A stretch of 64,000 nt of DNA from Maridesulfovibrio sp. (GTDB taxonomy: Bacteria > Desulfobacterota > Desulfovibrionia > Desulfovibrionales > Desulfovibrionaceae), in contig NZ_OY763932.1 in the NCBI RefSeq assembly GCF_963667685.1, forward strand, positions 1 through 64,000. Reading direction: 5' to 3'. A program made the translations under genes and the position numbers. The stretch's first letter is position 1. Each line of letters opens with the position of its first letter. The notes under the pieces are model-generated. The model did no database searches and was not told where the DNA came from. It saw only the letters and a list, made by a program, of their open reading frames with translations. Shown here piece after piece: positions 7,901 to 16,557 of this stretch.

Positions 7901-9340
7901 TTAACGCCTCATCTCCTTATTTTTCGCCCGTTTTCTCCCCACTAACCGCGCAAACGCCCCGACAACCGCTCCAACTCGCTTAAGACTCTTTCCAAGTCGC
8001 TCTGCAAGTCCCGGCAACCTTGAACCTCCCTTGTCAGCTCGGCAATCTTCTTGTCCTGCTCGCTTAATCTGCGGCTTTGCTCCTTCTCTATTCTGGCTAG
8101 GGCCTCCGATAAGTTCTGACTTAACTCGTTCATAATCTACCTCTTTAGTAAAAGCGCAGGACTTCCGCTCTCTGTGCGTGTTATTTCCAACTTCATTCCC
8201 TTGGGGAAAACCAGATATTTTTGATTCTCGGTCTGGTAGGCGTTGATCTTCCATGCTGTAAATTTGCTTATATTCTTCTTCTGGCTTGCTATTTGTGTGT
8301 TGATGATTGTTAACTCCTCGCGATTCTCCTTGATTCTCCAACCGTAGAATCCTGTTATGGAGACCGAAACTATGACTAGCAGCAAAGCGGATAGGAAATT
8401 TGCCAGCAAATTTTGCTTCCAGTGATAAGCCGAAATTGCGGACTCCCTCTTTCTCAACTTTTTCAGTTGTTCGTCCATATCGTTTTTGATTGTATTCAGC
8501 TCGGCTGCTGCGTACTTCCTCAAGCTCTCGCTCAAGTCGTGAAATACGCCCTGTACGGCTTGCTCCATTTCCTGCGACTGTGATCTCACCTGCTCTTTCA
8601 ACTTGCTTGTCAGCTCTCCAAGATGCTGCATAGATTCCTCCTTTCATCCTGATTCGTTGCCCGTCTTGCGGCGACTCCAGTGTGATATAATTTTTGCCCT
8701 TACGTGGAATGGAAAAACCTACGTTTTCCAACCCTTCAATTAGGTCATCCCTGTTTTGATAAACGCCCTTAGAAATTCCCTGAGCCAAATAATCTGTAAT
8801 TTGCTGCTTCAGCTCTGCACGTTTATTTTTGCTGTCAAACTGGATTTCCTTCCCCGGCTGAGCAACCCTCGCCCGCTTCGGATCATCCGGCCTTGCCCAC
8901 TCCATTCGCTCGTTCCATAAATCCCGCCAGACATCATATTGTTTTTGCCAACCCGGCGGACATGCATTCATAGCCTTATCTTGAGTCAATTCCGTACGTG
9001 GGATTATGAAATGCATTTCATGATGCCCAGCGTGGCTATGACGAACCCACAAGACCGAATATTGATCAGGTTCCATGCCTGCGAAAGCTGTTTTCTCAAA
9101 ATCTTCCATGATCTTCTTTTCAGTTTCGGGCGAAACCTGATCTTCTGGAGCCCATGAAAGAACGCCTGAAGTATATTTCCATTTACGATCAGTTGAGCCA
9201 ATTACCATTCGGACTATCTCCGGGTCTCCGCGCAAAACTTCAGGCGGCGATTCCTCACGCCCTTTTCGTTTCGGATCAATCACGTAATTAACGGCCTTGG
9301 CTCCATCTCCCTGACCATGGGCGAAAACTTTCATATACAT
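7901..9340 (-). CDS. mobA: MobA/VirD2-type relaxase (ColE1-like arrangement)
   Basis: A 479-residue mobilization relaxase. The N-terminal third holds a candidate catalytic Tyr19 in AVNYVID and the metal-binding histidine cluster in HSHAGHHEMHF followed by IIPR. The rest is charged and partly low-complexity, ending in a basic tail rich in Lys and Arg. Known members nick oriT, stay bound to the 5' end and are exported by a helper conjugation system. The start overlaps mobC by 10 bases. Two other genes lie wholly inside its 3' half in another frame, which explains the unusual composition of its C-terminal region. The stop is 32 bases from the tRNA-Arg fragment. Confidence 0.85.
   Translation of the reverse strand: MYMKVFAHGQGDGAKAVNYVIDPKRKGREESPPEVLRGDPEIVRMVIGSTDRKWKYTSGVLSWAPEDQVSPETEKKIMEDFEKTAFAGMEPDQYSVLWVRHSHAGHHEMHFIIPRTELTQDKAMNACPPGWQKQYDVWRDLWNERMEWARPDDPKRARVAQPGKEIQFDSKNKRAELKQQITDYLAQGISKGVYQNRDDLIEGLENVGFSIPRKGKNYITLESPQDGQRIRMKGGIYAASWRADKQVERAGEITVAGNGASRTGRISRLERELEEVRSSRAEYNQKRYGRTTEKVEKEGVRNFGLSLEAKFAGKFPIRFAASHSFGLHNRILRLENQGESRGVNNHQHTNSKPEEEYKQIYSMEDQRLPDRESKISGFPQGNEVGNNTHRERKSCAFTKEVDYERVKSELIGGPSQNREGAKPQIKRAGQEDCRADKGGSRLPGLAERLGKSLKRVGAVVGAFARLVGRKRAKNKEMRR
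7942..8133 (-). CDS. MbeD/MobD-like protein nested in mobA
   Basis: A 63-residue protein encoded entirely inside mobA in a different frame. It starts MNELSQNLSEALARIEKEQ and continues as one coiled coil with leucines in heptad positions, close in length and pattern to ColE1 MbeD. ColE1 MbeD functions in mobilization and entry exclusion. Its ATG lies three bases after the stop of the MbeB-like gene, as expected for translational coupling. The assignment rests on position, frame relation and helical pattern. Confidence 0.6.
   Translation of the reverse strand: MNELSQNLSEALARIEKEQSRRLSEQDKKIAELTREVQGCRDLQSDLERVLSELERLSGRLRG
8137..8631 (-). CDS. MbeB/MobB-like membrane protein nested in mobA
   Basis: A 164-residue protein in a different frame from mobA, fully contained within it. 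The N-terminal part is an amphipathic helix (LGELTSKLKEQVRSQSQEME), like the MbeB N-terminal region of ColE1-type plasmids. One membrane helix (LLANFLSALLLVIVSVSITGF, about residues 74-94) and a short C-terminal domain follow. A GGAGG-type site lies upstream of the ATG at 8631. The nested location, order mobC-mobA(mobB, mobD) and membrane helix match ColE1 mbeCABD. MbeB helps relaxosome function and contact with the transfer machinery. Confidence 0.65.
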   Translation of the reverse strand: MQHLGELTSKLKEQVRSQSQEMEQAVQGVFHDLSESLRKYAAAELNTIKNDMDEQLKKLRKRESAISAYHWKQNLLANFLSALLLVIVSVSITGFYGWRIKENREELTIINTQIASQKKNISKFTAWKINAYQTENQKYLVFPKGMKLEITRTESGSPALLLKR

Positions 9341-9630
9341 TTCAGCTCCTGCTCGATGGCGGTCAGCTCAGCAAGAACTAAAAGTGAATCAGCACTGCTC
9401 TTGTGCGTATTTGCCCAGCGGGCAAGTTGATTCAGATTATTTCCGATACGAGCCATATGGAGTAATTTCTCTCTTTCAATTTTGCTGCGGCGCACTCTGG
9501 TCTGTCCCAAGCGCACGCGAACAAAATCGGCCATGCTCATTCCGCTTTCAGCTGCCATTGCTAGAATTAACTCTTTGTCCTTTGGACTCACTCGCATGGA
9601 CAGATTTTCTGTTTTTTTGGCGTTATTCAT
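9331..9630 (-). CDS. mobC: MobC-like relaxosome accessory protein
   Basis: About 99 residues from the ATG at 9630. It has a ribbon-helix-helix-like start (NLSMRVSPKDKELI), then SGMSMADFVRVRLG and the MobC hallmark IGNNLNQLARWANTHK. MobC proteins bind oriT and help the relaxase open it. The reading frame stays open to a TTG at 9705, but that extension would run into the putative oriT and has no family resemblance, so I prefer the internal ATG. The stop overlaps mobA by 10 bases. Confidence 0.75.
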   Translation of the reverse strand: MNNAKKTENLSMRVSPKDKELILAMAAESGMSMADFVRVRLGQTRVRRSKIEREKLLHMARIGNNLNQLARWANTHKSSADSLLVLAELTAIEQELKCI

Positions 9631-9699
9631 AATGTATTTCGTCCAGAGGGTTTGAAGGGAGGCGGTAGCAACTCCCTCACCAGCCCCAATGTTTTTGCG

Positions 9700-9780
9700 G
9701 AGCAAAAGTGTGACATTGGGTAGGCTGGCTTAGCAGGATAAGCACACTCCAATAAGAGCACCTGAACCTGCTATGCGTTA
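9700..9780 (+). other. Putative ColE1-type oriT
   Basis: Just upstream of mobC. The plus strand contains CTGGCTTA at 9725-9732, identical to the ColE1 MbeA nick octamer as I remember it (CTGG/CTTA). It lies on the strand opposite the mob genes. It is nested in symmetry: GCTTA and TAAGC bound 9728-9743, and AGTGTG (9707-9712) pairs with CACACT (9743-9748). The call rests on position plus this octamer. Confidence 0.55.
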
Positions 9781-9801
9781 TCCCTACTTTTTTCTTTTTT
9801 A

Positions 9802-9832
9802 TTGCGATTTTTGCGAACTTTGCGAATTTACT
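9802..9832. repeat. TTGCGA-type short direct repeats
   Basis: Three TGCGA(A/T)-cored units occur about every 9-10 bases between 9802 and 9832, and two more lie in the adjoining inverted repeat. Closely phased repeats next to a primase gene are what iterons or a replication-initiation site look like. No Rep protein other than the primase is visible. Confidence 0.4.
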
Positions 9833-9849
9833 ATCTCAATATAAAGCGT

Positions 9850-9903
9850 GCGAATTTTGCGATTTTACTCTCATAGCGACTTGAGTAAATTCGCAAAATT
9901 CGC
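9850..9903. repeat. 21-base imperfect inverted repeat at the end of the primase gene
   Basis: The arms at 9850-9870 and 9883-9903 match at 20 of 21 positions and are separated by 12 bases. Each arm contains TTTGCGA/TCGCAAA units shared with the neighbouring direct repeats. On the minus strand it directly follows the primase stop codon and could end transcription, but there is no long T-run. A replication or single-strand-initiation hairpin is an alternative. Confidence 0.5.
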
Positions 9904-9904
9904 T

Positions 9905-11956
9905 TTATTCGCACAAATAAAATAATTTTCGAGGTCTTCCGCCACCTTCAGGCTTCATCTCATCAAGTCGTATATTTTTGCTGGCAAGGAGGTTATTCAG
10001 GGCAACGGTCATTTTCTTTTTCGAGATGTGATTTCCAAAAAACTTATACAGCCCCGAAGTGTCCAAGCTTCCGCCCGACTCCTCCAAAGCTTCTAATATT
10101 TTCTGACATGTCGAATCTGTTTCCATACCCGCAAAAATAAACTGCGCTGACTGTTCGCAAAAATCCCAAAGCGAAAGCGCAGCCCTTAGATGAGAAAGTT
10201 CAACACTCTCACATCCATCAAGCAGGGCATAAATTAACGCTATGCGCCTGACATACGCTTCTGATCTATTAAGCACTGAGCCAAGAAGATCTGCCCGTTC
10301 TTTTGCAAGGAATGGATAGATGTCCCCCCACTCTTTTTTTGCTTCGGGACTGAAATCCATCTGCGAACGTGACTTTGATAATTTTAGAAGGGAGATCAGT
10401 TTATCTTGAAATTGTTTCACCATCGAAACATTCAGCGGTTCAGGAAAAGGAATGAGTTTTGTTCTGCGAACGCAGAGCCATAAAAAGCGGTTGGCAAAGC
10501 CATTAAATATCTCGACTCGGTCAAGACGGGCGTGCAGTTCCTGCAACGTAATATGTGTTGTGATAGCTACGTGAGGATTTGTGGCCACGAGTCTGCTGGT
10601 TTTTGTCAGCGGCTCGATGGTTCCACCATCAAACAAGGTGCGGATGATAGTTGAAAGGGTATTCCCTTCCCTTTTAGTACAGGCAAGAGCTCCAGCAAAT
10701 TCCTGATCCAGAATAAACAGCCGTTTGTCTTCAACACCGGGATCTGTCGTAATGGATTCACAAACACCAGTACTCTTATCCACCTGAAACTTATGTTCTG
10801 GGTCACGAATGGCATGAATTAGACCCTCCCCACTGGAAAGCGGCCCTTGAGAAGTGTGTGCGGGAATCCATTGCTTTTCATTGAAACTGAAAAGTTCACG
10901 AATTGGCAAAGCGGATGTGCCTTTTCGAGCCTTTGAACTTTGGCCGACCAGCACAACATTAATTCTGCCATACTGCTTTTCCCCAGCAAACATATGCGGA
11001 GAGTGACCGATCTCAACGCCAAAGCGGCATAAGAAAGTAGCAAGGACACCAATAGGATCTGCTTCAGATTGTTCGACTGCAAATTGTGCAAATTCCCCCG
11101 CCAAGCCATAAAAGACATTCTTAGCAGGGATGGGCCACGGAGCGGTTTCAAGGCTCGAATAAGGGTTGTTCTCTTCGACAACCCTTTTACCAGCCTTAAC
11201 CCCGCTCTGAATTGTTTTCTGAATCTCCTGCGAACCTAAACCTGTTTTCAAAGCTACTTCAGCAACATCATCAATACTCGCTTCCCCTGTTTTGCCCGAA
11301 GCAATATCTTTTCCAACCTGAAATGCTACCTTGTTAAGTGAATCATTCCGAGTTCCCTCTTTGGCTTCCAGTAAAGATTGAACATATGGGATATTTTTAG
11401 TTGATGAGTTTGAAGCGGAGAGTCCAGACTTGGAATTTTGAACAATCAACTCGATCAGCCAAGCAGGAGCTTCAACGGGTGAAACCTCGGTTATCCATTG
11501 ATAGCTATTTCCTGATTTATGAATGGAAGGTGGCAAAATAACATATCCGCCAGTTCCTCGGATATCGAGACCTAATCCAAGTTTACCGGCAGAGTTGCGG
11601 ATATCCATTCCAACCGGCTTAGAAAAGAAAAGATGTCTTCCACCACTTCCGGTTCGCTGGGTCAAAGTTTCAGGTAATAGAGAATTATTGCTTTCAAGGA
11701 AGGCTAGAGATTCCTCTCCATGCGGAGGATCAATATCTAAGACAAAACTATTTGCGCCTGTAGGACTTCCAATATTTGCATCAGGAAATCTCTGCCACCA
11801 AGCATTGATTTGATCTAAGTCTGTGCTCGCAGCATTAAATCCGCCAGAAACACAGGGGCGTTTATCAGTACATGGAAAGACGGGAATCCCAGAACGAGCG
11901 TACAGCAAAGCGGCACTGCTTATACTAGATGCGTTTATATGAAGGTAATCCAGCAT
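9905..11956 (-). CDS. Prim-Pol/DUF3987 replication primase of the mobile element
   Basis: A 683-residue protein. Residues 1-170 form a bifunctional primase-polymerase (Prim-Pol) domain: GIPVFPC, metal-binding Asp74-x-Asp76 in FVLDIDPP, and His108 in GSGGRHLFF. The remaining 400 or so residues look like a DUF3987-type helicase/ATPase region, with a weak nucleotide-loop VGQSSKARKGTS. Such fusions start replication in plasmids, phage satellites and integrative mobilizable elements. The gene lies three bases from the HTH gene upstream and reads toward the repeats and oriT, so primase, repeats and oriT form one replication/transfer block. Confidence 0.8.
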   Translation of the reverse strand: MLDYLHINASSISSAALLYARSGIPVFPCTDKRPCVSGGFNAASTDLDQINAWWQRFPDANIGSPTGANSFVLDIDPPHGEESLAFLESNNSLLPETLTQRTGSGGRHLFFSKPVGMDIRNSAGKLGLGLDIRGTGGYVILPPSIHKSGNSYQWITEVSPVEAPAWLIELIVQNSKSGLSASNSSTKNIPYVQSLLEAKEGTRNDSLNKVAFQVGKDIASGKTGEASIDDVAEVALKTGLGSQEIQKTIQSGVKAGKRVVEENNPYSSLETAPWPIPAKNVFYGLAGEFAQFAVEQSEADPIGVLATFLCRFGVEIGHSPHMFAGEKQYGRINVVLVGQSSKARKGTSALPIRELFSFNEKQWIPAHTSQGPLSSGEGLIHAIRDPEHKFQVDKSTGVCESITTDPGVEDKRLFILDQEFAGALACTKREGNTLSTIIRTLFDGGTIEPLTKTSRLVATNPHVAITTHITLQELHARLDRVEIFNGFANRFLWLCVRRTKLIPFPEPLNVSMVKQFQDKLISLLKLSKSRSQMDFSPEAKKEWGDIYPFLAKERADLLGSVLNRSEAYVRRIALIYALLDGCESVELSHLRAALSLWDFCEQSAQFIFAGMETDSTCQKILEALEESGGSLDTSGLYKFFGNHISKKKMTVALNNLLASKNIRLDEMKPEGGGRPRKLFYLCE

Positions 11957-11959
11957 GGC

Positions 11960-12220
11960 TTAATCATTCCCTGTGCGGGATTCAAGCCACTGTACAAAAC
12001 TATCACGTTCATAAACAACGTGCCCGCCAATTCTGCGTGATTCTGGTCCTTGCCCGGCAGAATCAAGGTTTGCCATATAGCCTACACTTATCAAGTTACC
12101 AAGATACTTAGGCAGCTCCTTACGAGGAATGATAGGCGGAAGTTCAGCTAAAAGATTTTTAAAAAACGTATCTTGACGTTTTGGTTCCTTAGTCGTTGTT
12201 TTTAATTTCTTAAAAGACAT
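11960..12220 (-). CDS. Excisionase/AlpA-like HTH protein
   Basis: About 86 residues from the ATG at 12220, which has a GGAG site 8-11 bases upstream. Residues 35-80 resemble a winged helix of the MerR/excisionase type: PRKELPKYLG, then RRIGGHVVYERDSFVQWLES. Such proteins direct excision or regulate element genes. It is separated by 3 bases from the primase start, so both are probably co-transcribed. A longer frame to 12292 exists but lacks a ribosome site. Confidence 0.6.
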   Translation of the reverse strand: MSFKKLKTTTKEPKRQDTFFKNLLAELPPIIPRKELPKYLGNLISVGYMANLDSAGQGPESRRIGGHVVYERDSFVQWLESRTGND

Positions 12221-12266
12221 GATGTCATCTCCAGAGTTATGATTTCCTCCAAAGATAACGGCAAAA

Positions 12267-13598
12267 TTAGAGAATAATAGGAATATTCTCAATATTACTT
12301 TTTATACAAAACTTCTTTATTTTCGGACAGATAGAGTTTATTTCTTTAAAGTACACCCTTTTAAATGTATCTTCTTGAACTTGACTATTCTTCTTTGCAT
12401 CCTTCAACAGACCTAAATGCTCGATAACTTCTCCCCTCAAAAAGATCTTAACTTCATAACCATCAATATTACGAGTGTGATAAGGTTGATCCGCCAAATG
12501 TATTAGAAGCCATTCCCAAAAAGGTTTAAATTTTAATTTTTTACCTCCCTTTACATACTCATAAGCAATAATTGAAAAATAAATATCTCTACGGTGGTGA
12601 TCTTCTTCAAGTTTTGAAAGAAACTGGATTACATCAGCATTAACATCTTCAATCACACTTTCGCTTTCGCCTAACAACTCAACATTTGGCAACTCAACAA
12701 CTTCATCTTCTAAACATTTCTCAGTCGATTCAATATCTCTTTTAGAATCAAGAAACTCTTCTGCTTGTTGCAGAACCATGTCATCTAGATTTTCTGGCAC
12801 AATCTCAAACTCAGACAGAGCTTCAAGATACGGACTGTAAGGAATCATAACCCTTTGTACATCCTCATATGAAATTCCTATTAATGACTTTTCCCGTTCC
12901 ATTTCAGAATTCAAAATTTCCCGATCAGAATGAGTTTTATTCAACAAGAATTCTAACTCTTTTCCATTTTGTACAAGTCTTTCAAATAAAGGATTACTAA
13001 TAGTTCCTGCCTCTCTATATTCTTGTACAAGAATGGATGATGCCATGAAAATTTCTAAAAACACTCTTTGAAATATGATTATTTTTTGCATATGGACTGA
13101 AGCGGGATTTCCTAAAAACCGTCTTAAAAGGTCTCCAGAAAAAACATATTCAGGAAGTGAAGTGGAAGGAGGAAATACATAAGCACTAGATGAATGAGCT
13201 TTATCGATCTCAAAGATGGGATGATAATATTCTTGATTGATACCACCTAAACAAAATATAGAATTAATCTCTGCTAATGATCGAAAAAACTCTTTATTGA
13301 TCATTAAGCCGTTTAACGCATTTACGTTAATAGATTCAACAAGACTGCAAAACTTTTCTGAAAAGCCTTGTGTCTTTCTTTTACTAGCAGCCTCTATTCT
13401 TTCGCAGATAAAACCGCCGACACTACAAAAAGCGTATATTTCGGCACTATCTTCTTTTTCAGCCTTTTTGTCATATTCACTTTTGCAAAAAGCCTTCTTA
13501 CAAAATAAAGCGACCTTTGAATAAAGGCTCTTATCCTTACGGGGACCCCCTTTTAAGGTAGAACTATCTTTGTCCTTATTGAATAAAATTGAAAACAT
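12267..13598 (-). CDS. Unknown 443-residue protein of the mobile element
   Basis: I do not recognise this protein. The ATG at 13598 is chosen because AAAGGTGG lies 6 bases upstream; the open frame continues through the tRNA-Ala and its terminator, which cannot be coding. The N-terminal 60 residues are Lys-rich. The middle has helices with FSGDLLRRFLGNPAS and IIIFQRVFLEIFMAS. A Glu-rich segment (about residues 260-330) leads to a C-terminal domain with KFKPFWEWLLIHLADQPYHT and ending KIKKFCIKSN. There are no signal peptide, nucleotide-binding loop or recombinase catalytic residues that I can see. It is the first gene of the element next to tRNA-Ala. Confidence 0.6.
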   Translation of the reverse strand: MFSILFNKDKDSSTLKGGPRKDKSLYSKVALFCKKAFCKSEYDKKAEKEDSAEIYAFCSVGGFICERIEAASKRKTQGFSEKFCSLVESINVNALNGLMINKEFFRSLAEINSIFCLGGINQEYYHPIFEIDKAHSSSAYVFPPSTSLPEYVFSGDLLRRFLGNPASVHMQKIIIFQRVFLEIFMASSILVQEYREAGTISNPLFERLVQNGKELEFLLNKTHSDREILNSEMEREKSLIGISYEDVQRVMIPYSPYLEALSEFEIVPENLDDMVLQQAEEFLDSKRDIESTEKCLEDEVVELPNVELLGESESVIEDVNADVIQFLSKLEEDHHRRDIYFSIIAYEYVKGGKKLKFKPFWEWLLIHLADQPYHTRNIDGYEVKIFLRGEVIEHLGLLKDAKKNSQVQEDTFKRVYFKEINSICPKIKKFCIKSNIENIPIIL

Positions 13599-13651
13599 AC
13601 GCCACCTTTCATTTTTTTCACAGAGGATGACATAATATGAAGGCATTTTGA

Positions 13652-13698
13652 AGTGGTACCAAGTGAAAGCATAAAAACTGGTACCAAACTGGTACCTC
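13652..13698. repeat. Three GGTACC-centred repeats
   Basis: TGGTACC occurs at 13654-13660, 13679-13685 and 13690-13696 with flanks AAGTG, AAACT and TCTG. The cluster lies between the tRNA-Ala terminator and the unknown 443-residue gene, where a promoter operator or an end-proximal recombinase/excisionase site would be expected. Confidence 0.4.
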
Positions 13699-13712
13699 TG
13701 ACGACAACGAAC

Positions 13713-13746
13713 AAAAAAAGGGTTTACGACATTACTCGTAAACCCT
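13713..13746 (-). terminator. tRNA-Ala intrinsic terminator
   Basis: A perfect 11-base stem (13719-13729 with 13736-13746) with a 6-base loop, followed on the minus strand by seven T. It lies 10 bases past the CCA end of the tRNA gene. Confidence 0.85.
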
Positions 13747-13755
13747 TGAAATATC

Positions 13756-13831
<76 letters not shown>

Positions 13832-13909
13832 ACTTGCGTTGGGTGAAGAAGTATTTATAAAAACATGGGCACTCTGTCAACATGCGGGCACCAATTAAAT
13901 TCAAAAAAA

Positions 13910-16543
13910 TCAAACAGTGCCTACACCGCCTGAATACTGTGGACCTTTAACAGGCAGACTGATCACAAAACGGGTCCACTCACCCGGCTCGGAAAAGACT
14001 TCCATCGACCCTTCATGCTGCTTAACAATAATAAAATACGATACCGACAGTCCCAATCCTGTCCCTTTCCCCGGACTTTTGGTTGAAAAAAAAGGCTCAA
14101 AAACCTTCTGTCTAGCTTCTTCCGACAAACCGGGACCATTATCTTCAACTTCAGTAATATTTTGTCCATTCAAAGTGTAGTTTCTGACCACGATTCTTGG
14201 CTCTGCATTAGTAAAATCCTTCTCGGCCATGGCGTGGGCAGCATTTTTCAGCAAATTGAAAAAAACCTGCTGAATCTGGTTACCATAGCAGATGACATTA
14301 CCTGAAGACTCATCATAATCACGTACAATTTCGATCTTCTTGAAATCATAATTTTTCTTCAAATCGTAATCATTGCTGACAAGCTTGATCGTCGTATCCA
14401 TCAATTCCTGAACCTTATTATAAACCAGCGACTTCTCGTTTCGCCGGCTAAAGCTGAGCATATCCTTTATAATATCAGCAGCTCTTTTACCAGATTCATA
14501 GATGGAATTTATTATTCTTTCGCAATCACGAATCTCAAGATAACGGGCAATACTCTCAAATGAAGTTCCAGACTCCTCCGCAGTTTTCCTGTTTATAGGG
14601 GTATCTCGGAACAATCTGGTCTGCAAATTCTGGCACGAACCTACAATTGCGGCCAGCGGGTTATTAATCTCATGAGCCATGCCAGCAGCCAGCCCACCTA
14701 GGGACATCATTTTTTCATTCTGAATGATAAATTCCTCAGCCAGTTTCTCACTGGTAATATCCCTCAATTCAGTAACCTGAACAACCCTACCCTTATATGG
14801 AATATTTCGTGATTCCAGCCGTGCCGGATACTCAGTCCCTTCTTTGCGAATACAATTCACCCTATGATCTCTTTCAACTCCCCCAAGAATATCACGTTCA
14901 ACCTCATCCCGTGATACATCAGCAATAAGCTTTAGTATATCCATACCCTGCAACTCATTTAGGTCATACCCTGAAATATCAGAAAGCCCCTGATTACAAT
15001 CGAGGATACGTCCATCATCATGAATGGCTATCCCGCCGAAGGATGAATTATGCAAGGCCCTGAACCGTTCTTCACTGTCATGCAGCTCCTGCTCAACAAT
15101 TTTTCGCTGCGTAATATCAATGACACTAGAAAATATTACATCTTTACCACCCATCGGGATAGGTCCGGTACACTCATCAACTTCACGAACAGAACCATCA
15201 GACAAGACATGCTTCAACTCAAACCGGTTGGCTCTATGATGCATCACTTCTTTCATTCGCTCATGCAGTTCTTCAGGTCTTTCAAGAGTAATGTCACTAA
15301 GCGACATTGATGTCATTTCTTCAACTGGCCAACCATAATAACGACTGGCCGCATTATTGGCTTCAAGAATTCTACCATTATCGGGATCTATCAAAAGCAT
15401 TACAACCGAGTTAAATTCAAACATAGCCCGAAATCGTTCTTCACTCATTGAGAGAGCTAGTTCAGACTCTTGCCTGATTTGAACTTCATGCCTGAGTTCT
15501 TCAAGCATGCGTTGCAAATTACGGGTCATGGAGTCAAAGGCCTGTGATAACGCCTCAATTTCAGCAAAATCATGTATGGAAATACCGGGATAAAAACCAT
15601 AATCTTTAATGTTCAACACAGCTTCAGTTAAAAGCTTTACCGGGCGAGTAATGCGCCGTGTTGTCCTGAGGGTAGCAATTAAGACCAATCCTACCGTGAT
15701 TAATGTTGCCACCAACGCCAACCCGGCAGAACGCATAGCAGGCTCTAAAGCCGCAAGCGCTAATTTTTCAGCGATAATGGTAAATTTAAGATCTCCCATA
15801 CCCAATTCAGAAGAGGCGCTGATAACATATTCACCGGTAAAGTTTTTCCGTATTTCGCCATCATCGGTTTCAGAAAATTTCTTTTGTGCAAGGACTAATG
15901 AAGGGTTGGGATGTGCTAATATCTTACCGGAATCACCTACAAGGTAAATGCTTTCCTCCTGTTGAGCAGCCCGCTTAACAACATTCCTCCACGCCATACC
16001 AAGACGGAATTCAGCCAAAACGACAACACCAACAGAGCCTGTCTCCCTGTCCACCAAAGGTACTCCAACCTGTAAAAGCATTCCCCCGGAATTGCTTCCG
16101 GTGTGAACACGTCCGTAGGATACATCTCCGGAAGAAATTACTTTCTTGAACAGAGATTCGTACGAAGGGTGCAGATGGTCAGATTTACCATAAAGAGTGC
16201 TTGAAGACACATTGGCTTTTATTTTACCAGTTGAATCAAGCATCATGATTGAACAAATTTCAGACTGCTTTGCGACCAGCTCTTTGGCAACATTCTGCGT
16301 TTCACTATCTGATAAGGTAATGAAATTTCTATACTGGTTTAGATTGTAGAGATTTCCCTCCAATACTGAGAACTGGTGTTTGAGTTCATAAGCTACGTCT
16401 CTGGCCTTGCTTTGCTCATGCCTGAAAGAGGCTTCTATTTGACCGTTTCCAATCAATACGATCAGCATGGAACCCAGCAACACCAGCGGAACCAAAGCAA
16501 GAACAATATATGAGCGAAGCAATATTAAATAGAGAGATCGCAT
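13910..16543 (-). CDS. Membrane PAS sensor histidine kinase paired with a binding protein
   Basis: An 877-residue kinase. A membrane helix (about 9-31), a periplasmic dCache-like domain, a second helix (about 270-290) and HAMP precede two PAS domains (about 365-490 and 490-610). The dimerization domain has its phospho-His in LAAGMAHEINNP, and a HATPase domain carries NLLKNAAHAM, EDNGPGL and GKGTGLGLSV. All catalytic boxes look intact. It starts 14 bases after the binding-protein gene and is probably co-transcribed; the binding protein likely presents ligand to the periplasmic domain. Its catalytic half closely resembles that of the kinase at 21020-23671. No response regulator is adjacent. Confidence 0.85.
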   Translation of the reverse strand: MRSLYLILLRSYIVLALVPLVLLGSMLIVLIGNGQIEASFRHEQSKARDVAYELKHQFSVLEGNLYNLNQYRNFITLSDSETQNVAKELVAKQSEICSIMMLDSTGKIKANVSSSTLYGKSDHLHPSYESLFKKVISSGDVSYGRVHTGSNSGGMLLQVGVPLVDRETGSVGVVVLAEFRLGMAWRNVVKRAAQQEESIYLVGDSGKILAHPNPSLVLAQKKFSETDDGEIRKNFTGEYVISASSELGMGDLKFTIIAEKLALAALEPAMRSAGLALVATLITVGLVLIATLRTTRRITRPVKLLTEAVLNIKDYGFYPGISIHDFAEIEALSQAFDSMTRNLQRMLEELRHEVQIRQESELALSMSEERFRAMFEFNSVVMLLIDPDNGRILEANNAASRYYGWPVEEMTSMSLSDITLERPEELHERMKEVMHHRANRFELKHVLSDGSVREVDECTGPIPMGGKDVIFSSVIDITQRKIVEQELHDSEERFRALHNSSFGGIAIHDDGRILDCNQGLSDISGYDLNELQGMDILKLIADVSRDEVERDILGGVERDHRVNCIRKEGTEYPARLESRNIPYKGRVVQVTELRDITSEKLAEEFIIQNEKMMSLGGLAAGMAHEINNPLAAIVGSCQNLQTRLFRDTPINRKTAEESGTSFESIARYLEIRDCERIINSIYESGKRAADIIKDMLSFSRRNEKSLVYNKVQELMDTTIKLVSNDYDLKKNYDFKKIEIVRDYDESSGNVICYGNQIQQVFFNLLKNAAHAMAEKDFTNAEPRIVVRNYTLNGQNITEVEDNGPGLSEEARQKVFEPFFSTKSPGKGTGLGLSVSYFIIVKQHEGSMEVFSEPGEWTRFVISLPVKGPQYSGGVGTV

Positions 16544-16557
16544 TATAAACCTAACTG

